Below are positions 32,035 through 42,222 of a stretch of 64,000 bases of DNA, in pieces. A program made the translations under genes and the position numbers. Origin of the DNA: Symbiodinium natans. Taxonomy: Eukaryota > Sar > Dinophyceae > Suessiales > Symbiodiniaceae. The stretch covers positions 1 to 64,000 of the forward strand of contig CAJNDS010000857.1 in NCBI GenBank assembly GCA_905221605.1, written 5' to 3'. Position 1 is the first letter of the stretch. The number at the start of each line of letters is the position of its first letter. The notes beneath the pieces were generated by a model, which saw only the letters and a program-made list of their open reading frames with translations, ran no database searches and was not told where the DNA came from.

Positions 32035-32479
32035 TAGACTTATATACTGTTACAATCCCAAGAGACCAAACTTACTGGTTCTTAATGAGTAGGGCAACTA
32101 CTTGGGTTTAGGGTTTAGGGCTTGGGGTTGAGGCATCATAGCGAGTCGACGGGCCCAATCACATGGCCAGTTCTCCAAATAATGGTTCCTTTCTGAGTAC
32201 CCTAAATTTCAGGGGTCGCCGTATAGTGAGTAACCCCCAAAAGGGACCATATTTCAGAGAAATGAGCATATCATCCGGAGACATGAAGGCTTCATGAAGG
32301 TTCGCAATTCATGGATACTTCTCAACTCGACTATAGCTGCACTTGCATAAATCCCAAGCAGAGCTGCACGAAAGAGTACCGAATTGAGGGCTTAGAGGTG
32401 GGCTATACCTACAGCGATCATGGGGTGAGGAGCATCCTGTACCTCCAAGTGGGAAAATAGGCTGTATATTCTTCCTGAA

Positions 32480-32620
32480 GGGTTTCATACAAGGATGGGC
32501 ACCCTTACTATACTAACTGTTGTTAAGGGACTTAGAACCTCATTTAAGGATCCTGATAACCCAATTTAGGGTCTTTATAACTCTACTTATAACTAGGGGG
32601 CCCCTCCTTGTAGGAGGGGT
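32480..32620 (-). repeat. Dispersed element family 4
   Basis: Reverse-complement copy of 50450-50589: both contain ACTTATAACTAGGGGG and CTATACTAACTG in matching order, about 85 percent alike by eye. Confidence 0.8.
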
Positions 32621-32948
32621 AAAAGATACCTCATTCCCGACTTCCCGAGCCTTGCGTCTGGGATGTAGGGCGTTTAAGGTTAAGGGTCGAGGGGTTCGTA
32701 GGGGTTCAGGGAGGTTTGTAGGGGTTGAGGGTTTAAGGGTAGGTTCAAAGCTTGGTTGGCTTGCAGACCCTCCGAACCCTACCACCCCCTCCCCCTCCCC
32801 CCCCCGTCCCAGGCCCTCAACCCTCCGAACCCTACCACCCCCTCCCCCCACAAAAGAAAAGAGCTCGAAACCGGTAATCAGCCCTAAATCCTAAAACCCC
32901 AAACAAGGAGAAAACAAAAAAGGCCCACAAAAACACGCCGAGCCGCCA

Positions 32949-33007
32949 GAAGCCCACAACTGCTCTGGGAGCCACAAACGGCTTCCCCACTCGGACGGCG
33001 CCAGCGC
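32949..33007 (-). CDS. Candidate exon, unidentified minus-strand gene
   Basis: CAG|G at 33007 and a possible GC donor after 32949 frame ALAPSEWGSRLWLPEQLWAS. The plus strand is open too; the call depends on the splice pattern. Confidence 0.38.
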
Positions 33008-33904
33008 CTGGTTGTGCTTCTGTCTTGAGCTTGGAGTAGGGTTTAGGGTTTAGGGTTCAGGGTGTAGGGTTTAGGGTGCAGGGCTTCTGTCTTGAGCTTG
33101 GAGTAGGGGTTTAGAGTTGAGGATTTAGAGTGTGTGATAGGATTTTTAGGATTAAAAAAGGGTGCCCCCGTTCTTGCTTCAAGGGGTTTTTCAGGGAACC
33201 TAAAACCCCCCCCCAAAGGGGGAATAAGGGCACTTTACTGGGCATCCTCGTGTGCTTTAGGGTTTTCGGGTGTCTTCTGCAGCTGCGCTTCGTTCTCTTT
33301 GGCGCAGGTGCTCGGGGTCTGGGCTTGCTGGCGCCCGGCTGTGTCGGAGCTTGTTGGAGTTCAGAGGCAGGCCCCTGAGCCAACCCAAGCCCAAGGGTTA
33401 AGGGTTTAGGGTTTAGGGTTTAGGGTTTAGGGTTGAGGGTTTAGGGTTTAGGGTTTAGGGTAGCCCTAAACCAGAGCCTAGCTTCAAAACCCCCATAGCC
33501 ACCCTGAACCCTGACAAAAAACGATCCAAATGACAGGGCTACTGTTACTGTTACTACAGTTTTCAAAGTAATAATGTAATATAATATAATATATGTATAT
33601 ATAATATAATATAAGGAAAAAAACTAATATGGTAAGTTCATGTCATCTCAGCTTCCCAACCCATAAGTTGAGCACGAAGACCCCCACACCTCAGCAACCG
33701 GGGACCGGAACTGCGCAGCTACCCCGCACCTAAAAGCCCCCTAAGCCCTGAAGCCCCAAAACCCAAAACTCTGAACCCTTTCTCAAAGGGTTTAGGATTT
33801 AGGGTTTAGGGTTTAGGGTTTAGGGTTTAGGCCTCGAAACCCTAAACCCTCAACACAAAGCCTCCCCGTATTATGGACTCTTTCACACTGCAATTGCCCC
33901 GCTC
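33008..33904. other. Telomere-like tracts and dispersed element
   Basis: TTTAGGG at 33038-33080, 33400-33462 and 33787-33830, a dispersed element at 33150-33240, and an AT-rich (TA)n piece at 33570-33615. No gene. Confidence 0.6.
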
Positions 33905-33950
33905 CTTCCGTCCACGAGCGCGAAAAGGGTCCAAATGCTGCCGTAGCTGC
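33905..33950 (-). CDS. Candidate exon, unidentified minus-strand gene
   Basis: CAG|G at 33950 and a GA donor after 33905 frame AATAAFGPFSRSWTE plus one base. Confidence 0.35.
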
Positions 33951-33961
33951 CTGAGCCATCG

Positions 33962-34110
33962 TCTAGGGTTTAGGGCTTAGGGTTTAGGGTTTATATGGGT
34001 TTATAGGGGTTTATAGGGGTTTATAGGGGTAGGGGCTTATAGGGGTTGATAGGGGTTTATAGGGGTTTATAGGGGTTTATAGGGGGTTTATCGGGGTTTA
34101 TAGGGTTTAG
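33962..34110 (+). repeat. TTTAGGG to GGGTTTATA array
   Basis: Starts as TTTAGGG and becomes a 10-bp variant GGTTTATAGG repeated about eleven times. Confidence 0.9.
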
Positions 34111-34717
34111 GGATCCAGGAGGTTCAGGAGTTCGGGTTCAATATGTCGAACCCTCCACCCGAGCAGGGCGAACTAAACATGGCCAATTGTCTACCTTCTG
34201 GTACCTGCTTGGGGGGGGGGGGGGGTTACTATTTTTTTTTAAATGCGGGCCGTTAATATTTATAGGGAGCCCAAAAAGGGCCCATAGTTTTGGGAGAAAC
34301 GGACCACATGGCGTCCGACTTCATTAGGAGTGAAGGTGGTGCTGCTGAGGCAGCTTTCGTCACAAGGACTGTGTGTGGCAGGGCCAGTGAGGCCAGCCTC
34401 CGAAACAACATTGCAAGGCATTCCCTAAAGCCCATGAACACTAGAAACCCTCATACAACGATAAACCCTGTAAACCCTCTCGACCCTATAAATCCTGTAA
34501 ACTCGATCAACCCTACAAACCCTATAAACCCTATAAACCCTATAAACCCTATAACCTCAAATCCAACAAAGCCAAACCCATACACCGCAGGGCTCACTAG
34601 GCCAATCAGAGGGTTGAGGGTGTATGGACCCTGGGGTGCGGTTTAGGGTTTAGGATTTAGGGCTTAGGATTTGCTTCAGCGATTGCACACCCGCGTTGTC
34701 CCAGGCTGTGTTGCCGC

Positions 34718-34777
34718 CTTGGCGAGATTGGCCTTCGCCAGATGCTCGGCGCACTCAGACGCCGCTAGCCCATGCGC
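34718..34777 (-). CDS. Candidate exon, unidentified minus-strand gene
   Basis: CAG|G at 34777 and AAG|GC after 34718 frame exactly 20 codons, AHGLAASECAEHLAKANLAK, phase 0 at both ends and helical in character. It lies 9 bp from a perfect palindromic element. Confidence 0.47.
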
Positions 34778-34786
34778 CTGACCCCA

Positions 34787-34916
34787 CTTGGAGGTTCATG
34801 GTACTTATTAACTGTACTTGTAACTGTACTTATAACCATATTAGGGCTCTTAAGGGGCTTATAAGTGGGTTATAAGTACAGCTATCATCGGTTAATAAGT
34901 ACCATGAACCTCCAAG
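34787..34916. repeat. Palindromic element, 130 bp (MITE-like)
   Basis: The ends CTTGGAGGTTCATGGTACTT and their exact complement pair over about 25 bp. The inner part (CTTATAAGTGGGTTATAAGTAC) recurs at about 50900-50945. Confidence 0.85.
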
Positions 34917-36326
34917 CAGACGTAGTCGGCTTCAACCGCAGTCTGGGGGATGCCAGACCTCGACGACCCGGTGTCCGCTTGGTTCAGCGTCGCGACGACG
35001 CCACTGCGCCTGTCCGCGGTTTGCGCTATCATCCTGATTGCGGGTTTAGGGTTTAGGGTTTAGGGTTTAGGGTTTAGGGTTTAGGGTTTAGGGTTTAGGG
35101 TTTAGGGTTTAGGGTTTAGGGTTTAGGGTTTAGGGTGGGATTTTAACCGTCGGGGTCGGGTTTCGGGCTTAGGGTCCAGCTACACAAAACAGCATTCCTA
35201 CTTCTTCAATCCTCCTCCGGGCGTTCAAGGCGGGCCTGTGAAGGGGTTCTTCGACCCCGCAGAGATACAAGTGACAAACTCGACTGCTAAGTAAACCTTC
35301 TATGAACCATATAAGGCCGACCAAGCCAAACCCTACTCAACCCTCTGAAACATCCAAACCCTAAACCCTGAACCCTATACCCTGAACCCTATAAACCCTG
35401 TACCCTAAACCCTAAACCCTAAACCCTAAACCCTAAACCCTGAACCCTGAACCCTGAACACCCAAGCAAGAGGATGCTCTTCCTTGGGCCCCAAGCCGAA
35501 AACCCGGTGGTCCACAGAGAACGGCTCCGAACTCTGCCAGGGGTCTGGCAGAGAGCGTTCGGTTTAGGGTTTAGGGTTTGGGTTTGGGGGGGGCGGGGGG
35601 GGGGGTTATAGGGTTTAGGGTTTAAGGTTTAGGGTTTAGGCTTTAGGCTTTTGGTCTTACTTAGACTTAGGGTTTAGGGTTTGGGGTTTAGCGCAAAGGG
35701 CTTAGGGTTTAGGGTTTCGTGTTTCCCGTTAGATCACCCCCCCGCCACCGCCCCCACCACCCCCCCCCCCCCCCCCACCATGGCGCTTAGGGATTTTGGG
35801 CAGTTAGCGGCTTGGCGTTCACAGAGAGTTTGGGTTTGGGCGCTTGGGGCTTAGGGTTTAGGGTTTGGGGTTTACGGTTTCGGGTTTGGGGTTTCCGGCT
35901 TTCAGCCGCCCCATCTCTCCAGGCCCTGGACCCTAAAACCCTGAACTCCAAGCCCTACAAACCCTAACCCTCAAACAAACCCTCAAACCCTAAACCCTCA
36001 AACCCTAAACACCAAACCTAAAACCCTAAACCCAAAATCCCAAACCCTAAACCCCAAACCCTAAAAGCCCTAAACCCTAAACGCCCCAAACCCTAAACCC
36101 GAAACCCTAAATCAAAACCCAAACCCTAAACCCTATAAACCCCTAAACCCCAATCCCTAAATCTCAAACCCTAAACCCAATAAACCCCAAACCCCCAAGC
36201 CCCGAACCCCAAACCCCAAAGGCGGGAGAAGTCCAATCCCTAAACCCTAAGCCCTAAACCCTAAACCCTAAACCCTAAACCCTAAACCCTAAACCCTAAC
36301 CCTAAACCGCAAAGGGCGGGAGAGGC
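34917..36326. other. Mosaic of telomere-like tracts and unassigned pieces
   Basis: TTTAGGG at 35041-35135, CCCTAAA/CCCTGAA at 35360-35460, mixed variants at 35565-35710, poly-C near 35758-35778, and degenerate CCCTAAA at 35935-36305. Pieces at 34925-35040 and 35470-35560 are GC-rich and open on the minus strand; the latter reads EFGAVLCGPPG, like the start of a Walker A motif, but lacks an AG|G site. Confidence 0.5.
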
Positions 36327-36379
36327 CTTCCCCATCCGCCCAGCGGCTGAATCTCAGCCGCTGCAGGGGCTCCGTGGCC
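36327..36379 (-). CDS. Candidate exon, unidentified minus-strand gene
   Basis: AG|G at 36379 and a GC donor after 36327 frame ATEPLQRLRFSRWADGE within its phase bases. Confidence 0.38.
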
Positions 36380-37257
36380 CTCGGGTTTAGGGTTTGGGGT
36401 TTAGGGTTTAGGGTTTGGGGTTTGGGGTTTGGGGTTTAGGGTTTAGGGTTTGGGGTTTGGGGTTTAGGGTTTAGGGTTTGGGGTTTAGGGTTTAGGGTTT
36501 GGGGTTTAGGGTTTGGGGTTTAGGGTTTGGGGCTTTGGGATTTAGGGTTTGGGGCGTTTTTTAAGGAGTAGGGTTTTGGGGTTTGGTGTTTAGGGTTTGG
36601 GGGTTTAGGGTTTGGGTTCAGGCTGGTTTAGGGTGCCTTCGTGTGTTAAATAGACCTGCCAAACGCCCCCAAAGTGCCTTAGCACCGAACTTTCTACAAT
36701 GAAACCACACTGAACGCCTATGCCCCATGCCTTCGGAAGGCACTCCCAAACAGGATCCGAATGCCTAAGCCCTAAGCCCTAAGCCCTAAGCCCTAAACCC
36801 TAAGCCCTAAGCCCTAAACCCTGAACCCATCTACCTTCTGCAAGCCGAGGGCATGGAAGGCTACGTTTGCAGCTTGCCAGTGTGGAAATGTGGGGCGTTC
36901 AGGGTTAAGTTTAGGCTTTGGCTAGGGTTGAAGGTTCAGGGTTTGGGGAGGGTTGAAGGTTCAGGGTTTGGGGAGGGTTGAAGGTTCAGGGTTTGGGGAG
37001 GGTTGAAGGTTCAGGGTTTGGGGAGGGCTGGGAGGTTTCGGGGCTCAAACTGCCTGCTCGGCGTACCCTTTTCTGAGAGCCGGGCGCAGCAAGCGTGGTC
37101 TCGGACAGCAGGTCGGGGTCAAGAAGCAGCTCCTCCACAGCGCTTAGGGTTTAGGGTTTAGGGCTCAGGGAAAGCTCAAACCCTTCGCCCTTCACCGTCA
37201 AGTCGTCCCAGCCCCTGTCTATCTGAGCTCTGGCGCTTGCTCTCTCCCTTCTATTCT

Positions 37258-37465
37258 CCCCGTCCCTCCCTCCCTCTCTCTCTCTCTCTCTGTCTCTTCC
37301 TCTTCTTCTGCACGGAGGAGACTCTCTCTCTCTCTCTCTCCCTCTCTCTCTTTCTCTCTCTCTCTCTTCTTCTCTCTCTCTCTCTCTCTCTCTGTCTTTC
37401 TTTCTTTCTTTTACTTCCTCCAGTCCATCGCTGCCTCTCTCTCTCTCTCTGTCTCTCTCTGTCGG
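37258..37465. repeat. CT-rich microsatellite
   Basis: Runs of CT with TTTC and CCTC interruptions. The Leu/Ser and Arg/Glu frames across it are artefacts. Confidence 0.95.
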
Positions 37466-39714
37466 CCTCCCTCCCTCATTCCTCAACCCCACTCTCAACG
37501 GGGCCTTGTTCTGAGCGCTCAGACTCAGCGGGCCCCCCGAATTCGGGAAGAACCCACAAACTTTAAACCCTAGGTGTTTGGGGGTCCCCTGTAGGATTCG
37601 AGCCTTGAACCCCCAAACACCTTCTTTCCCAGAGCCCTAAATTTTAGTGTAACCTTGGAATTAAAAAAAAGGGTGCCCTTTTTGGCTTGAAGGGGTTCAT
37701 AAGGGAACCGGGGAAATGAGAGCCTGCTCAGGTTCCTAGGAACTAGGAACTCAGAAGAGCCCTTGAGACGGGGACCGTGTTGCCTTATCCAGTTCGTAAT
37801 TCGCGTCTTGTCGGGAAACCTACATGTTCCTTCCAACCGCACCAGAAAGGCCTGAACAGAAGTAGAACCAACCCCCAAGCCCTAAACCCTAATCCCACCT
37901 CCCGAGCGGCCCTCCGCTAAACCCTAAACCCTAAACCCTAAATCCTAAAAATTAATCCACCCTCATCATTCTTCGGCGTTGGGCAACTCACGTGGGACGT
38001 GTCTGGGTTGGGCTCCTAAGGCCGCTTGGAAACAATGGAACTGCTAGGGTTTTGGGTGTAGTGTTTATGGCGTGTTGAGGGTTAAGAGGTGGAAAGGGGC
38101 GTAAAGCTTCTGGGGTTCAGGTGGCGCAACACTACGATTGACCAACAGCCTTCAAGTTTCCATGCACAAGGGGACCTCAATCGCCAAAAACACACGCAGA
38201 TCGCCGTGAGATGGTTCAAGGCCTGTATGTAAACCTGCCTAAACCTTATTAAAGTAATCCGTAAACGCCACTTAATCCCTAAGCCAGAACCCTAAACCCT
38301 CAACGGGTTTTGGGAAAGAACTGGGGACTGAAGCTATCTAGTTCCCAAGCAGCCTCGGGCCACTACAACACGGAGCGCTAGGAGGGCGCTCGAAAAACTC
38401 AGCGGGGCCATCTTGGCCGGAAAGCCGAAGCTATACAAAGAGCTCGTGTCACGGCTTTAGTAAGAGGCTTTTGAGGCTTCTAGGTTTAGGGGTTTAGAGT
38501 GCTTGCTGGACGCAGGAATGTAAAGGCCCTACCTGAGCCAGCAAAAAGCCGATGGCTCTGCATGTTACCTTCAATCCTACAATGCGGGCCTTTACAACTA
38601 ACACCTATACAAGAAAGAAAGGCTTTGGGCTCTACGTAAGGTAGCCAAAGACCGTCAAATCATGCTAAAACCTTGCCCATTCCACATGGCTGCTTGCCAC
38701 AAGAAGTGCATCAAGTAGTTGGAAAGGCTAGGGGTACATCCTGTGGAAAAAGAGCCACCCGCAAAAACCCTGATCTCACACGCAAAGAAACCCTAAACTC
38801 CCCTAAGCCCTCAACCGCCTGCAGCCCTACAGACGTGCACGCTGAGAGCGAAGTGGCATTTGACTTGTCGACGATCTCATGCCAGATCTCTGTGCCGAGA
38901 CAACACGTCTGGAAAAGCTGCTGCTCAAAACTTGAAGCTACAGAGGAGCTGCGCCCTTTGTGTTTAGGACTTGCTGGCACAAAAACTTGGTAGCTAGCCC
39001 AGGAACCACATTATAATCCGGGCAACCTGTTCTGGGTTAGAAACCTTATGAGGGAACCTTAGAATAAATAGAAGGGGAACAGGGCACTGCTGGGCTACCA
39101 AGAAAAAAGCTTCAGGTTTTTTATCTCGTCCATGCAAAGAGCCTCCTTCAAAAGGGCTCAGCTCTCTTCAAGACCTTCGCGGGTCATTCTGCACCTAGGC
39201 AGCAGGGCCTCTAAAGACGGGCGAAACGATGATCTGTACCAGCCTCCTTTGGACGTCGGACAGGACGGAGGCCTTCCTGATGTAAAACCCCCCTATGTCA
39301 GGGCCTCAACTTGCCGAATTGGAAGTCCGGAGTCTTCCTAAAGGCCCCTAAACCCTAAACCCTAAGCCCTAAACCCTAAACCCTAAACCCTAAACCCTCA
39401 ACCCTAAACCAATCTTACAGCAACAACTTGCATCAAGCCTCGAGCCCTGAAATCCTAACCAAACCCCAGACACATGGCCCTACATGCAGGTTTAGCCTTT
39501 TGAAGCTTCAGGCCATTCAGGCCGGAATCTGAAATCCAGAGCTCCAAAGCCTGCAACCCTGAATCATGGGCGCCCTAAACCCTAAACCCCAAACCCTCCA
39601 TCAAACCTAAAGCCCTAAATCCTATAAACCCCAAGTAAACCCCGGACCCTAAGCTCTACATCCAGGCTTGACAGCTCTTGGGACCCTTTGTCCTTCAAGC
39701 GAACCTTACGCCAC

Positions 39715-39895
39715 TGAACCCTGAACCCTAAGCCCTACTAAACCCTAAACCCTACTAAACCCTAAACCCTAAACCCTAAACCCTAAACCCTAAACCCTAA
39801 ACCCAAAACCCAAAACCCAAAACCCTAAACCCTAAAGCCTAAAGCCTAAAGCCTAAAGCCTAAAGCCTAAAGCCTGAAGCCTAAAGCCTGAAGCC
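39715..39895. repeat. CCCTAAA array shading into AAAGCCT
   Basis: About ten CCCTAAA units, three CCCAAAA units, then nine or so of GCCTAAA/GCCTGAA. The variants are in blocks. Confidence 0.92.
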
Positions 39896-40035
39896 TCAGC
39901 TTCTTGCTGGCCACTCAGGCCTACGAGCCTGAAATCTCGGGTATACTATAAACAAGGGTAAGGGTCTATAAACACCGTAAACACCATAAACCCTGTAAAC
40001 CCTGAAAACTCTACCCCTCCACTCCGCGAGGTCTC

Positions 40036-40113
40036 CTAGTCCTCCGAGCCCTTGGCCTCTGCAAATGGGCTGGTCAGGGACAACCCGAACTCCTCCTTCG
40101 CGCCCTCGCAGGC
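40036..40113 (-). CDS. PreP exon 27, last exon with stop
   Basis: 25 codons starting ACEGAKEEFGLSLTSPFAEA and a TAG stop at 40036-40038. Acceptor TATCAG|G. The end KELGLxVTxPF is how PreP proteins finish. Confidence 0.92.
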   Translation of the reverse strand, partial: ACEGAKEEFGLSLTSPFAEAKGSED

Positions 40114-42183
40114 CTGATATAGCAGTTTAGGGTTTGGGGATTTGGGGTTTGGGGTTTAGGGTTTAGGGTTTGGGGTTTAGGGTTTGGGGTTTAGGGTTCA
40201 GGGAGCTGCTGTTTAGGGTTTAGGGTTTAGGGCTCTGGGCTTCCAGGGCCAGTCGTGCTGGGGTATATAAACCAGGTTGACATAAATAGCCCTCTGAAAC
40301 TCTGCAATAGTGTAAGAACATTATAGCATGTTAGTTCAATACAGAGATGCACTCCAAGCATGTCGAGAAGTTGGTTGAGCACTGGAATGGGAGAAAAGCC
40401 CGGCAGATTGGTTGAAGTTGCCGTGCCCAGGTGAAGATGGACTGGCTTCTTAAAGAACATCGCACGTTCAGAAAAGAGTTGGTAGATTGCTGTACCCTAC
40501 TGCAGATTGCTTTGACACTATGAATGAAGTGTTTTCCATTCTCGCAAAGACGGGCGGGAGGGGGAGATGGTTTGCTAGCTGCCGCGTGTGTAGTTGAATT
40601 GTGCTGTTTGCTTTCTGAGACCAACGACCAGCCTGCTTGAGTTGAACTTTTGAAGTTGTCGTCTGCTTACGTGCCTCCTAGCATGAACTCGTTTTGCCCG
40701 AGTTGCTGAGTACCCCTGGGCCCAAAAAGGCGAACCTTGCAATTACGGTAAGATTATACATACCCCACAAGGTTAAAAGGTTTCGTGATCAGCTACTCAG
40801 TTCCCCTGCGAACTCCGACGTTGTTGATTTTTTTCTGGCTCAAGTGGGAGAAAGTGAGTCCGACTGCACTGCGGGGGTTGGGGGGTGGCGGTTTAGGGTT
40901 TAGGGTTTAGGGTTTAGGGTTTAGGGTTTAGGGTTTAGGGTTTAGGGTTTAGGGTTTAGGGTTTAGGGTTTAGGGTTTAGGGTACTCGTTTTAGTGTTTA
41001 GGGTTCAGGGTTTAGGGCGGAGGGAGGATAGTGCCGCAGGGCTGGAAGGCTTTAGTGTCACAAGGCTTTCGGGGACACGAAACGATAGGAAACCTGCTAT
41101 GTGGGAGACCACGCCCCCATATCATACGTTCACCCCTATCGTATCGAAACTCCGAGCACTCAAGACGACCCTAAATTCTAAACCCTGAATCCTAAACCCT
41201 AAACCCGAAATCCTAACACCTAAACCCTAATTTAGGGGGTCAGGGCTTAGGGTTTCTCTTTCTGTTGCAGACTCCCCGACCTCAGCAGAGCCCACGACGC
41301 AGATTCCGCCCTTCTCCTTGGCAGAAGGCTCTATGACAGCTATGAGTCAGAATAGGGTCCTCCGCTTGGAGGGCTCTGCCCACACTGAACCTTAACTAGA
41401 CCCAACATAAAAGGGAATAGGGGCTCTGAGTCCTAGTTAAAACCCGAAGCCCTTAACCCATCTGAGCTTTCGGGGCTTGTCGAGCTCGCGAAAAATCGCT
41501 CTGAGATTTCAAAGCTTCTCTGACAGTTTTGGGGGTGCGTCGAACATGGCAGGAAGGACTAGCGGATTTCGGGTTTGGGGTTAGGATGGGGTCGAAGAGC
41601 TGAGGGGTTTGGGGTCTAGGGTCCAGGGTTGTATGTTGCGGCTCCTCAACACCATACCCAACCCCCCCCCCCCCAACCCTCCCAAAGCCTCAACCCTAAT
41701 TACTCTGTGCAAAAGGACCATCGCCCCACATAAGAAGATGATAGCAATGCTTATAATTCTGATGGTAAAACCATCACTTGTGACAATGACTTAACAACGA
41801 ATATTGATAGCTAGTAGCAATACTAACAACAAACCAGTTCATAACAACAAGCATACTAATGCAAATGCTCATGTTGCAAGTGTATGAATAGAAAGCAGAA
41901 CACTAACGACACTGGTCAGTATACATACATATGTACATGCCTGCACGCATGCATGCATACATACATACGTACATACATACATATGTACATACATACATAC
42001 GTACATACATACATACATACATACACACATACGTACGTACCTACATATATATATATACACACACATATATATATATATATTCAATAATTGATTAATTATA
42101 ATTCAGTAACTAAGTAACGAATGTATTTTGCATGTTATCTCTTAAAGTAACAAATAAACGAATAAATAAATATAAATAAATAA

Positions 42184-42222
<39 letters not shown>

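Larger units (their letters stand above)
31907..32948. other. Non-coding stretch with two dispersed elements
   Basis: Holds one element at 31918-32034 and another at 32480-32620, each repeated elsewhere in the window, short TTTAGGG remnants at 32104-32125, and C-rich runs near 32785-32850. No exon found. Confidence 0.6.
36380..40035. other. Region beyond the protease stop codon: repeats and unassigned sequence
   Basis: Holds TTTAGGG/TTTGGGG at 36388-36625, CCCTAAG units at 36764-36825, four near-copies of GGGTTTGGGGAGGGTTGAAGGTTCA at 36930-37030, a CT microsatellite at 37258-37465, CCCTAAA at 37916-37945, 39346-39410 and 39715-39810, and an AAAGCCT run at 39828-39895. Non-repeat stretches at 37560-37860 and 38000-39340 give no frame I can defend. 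Confidence 0.6.

Noticed and set aside
35470-35560. AAA+ ATPase exon (EFGAVLCGPPG on the minus strand)
   Set aside because: No AG|G acceptor and no continuation TGKT found in the next pieces; too short to call.
37151-37566. Arg/Glu-rich and Leu/Ser-rich frames
   Set aside because: CT microsatellite read in different frames.
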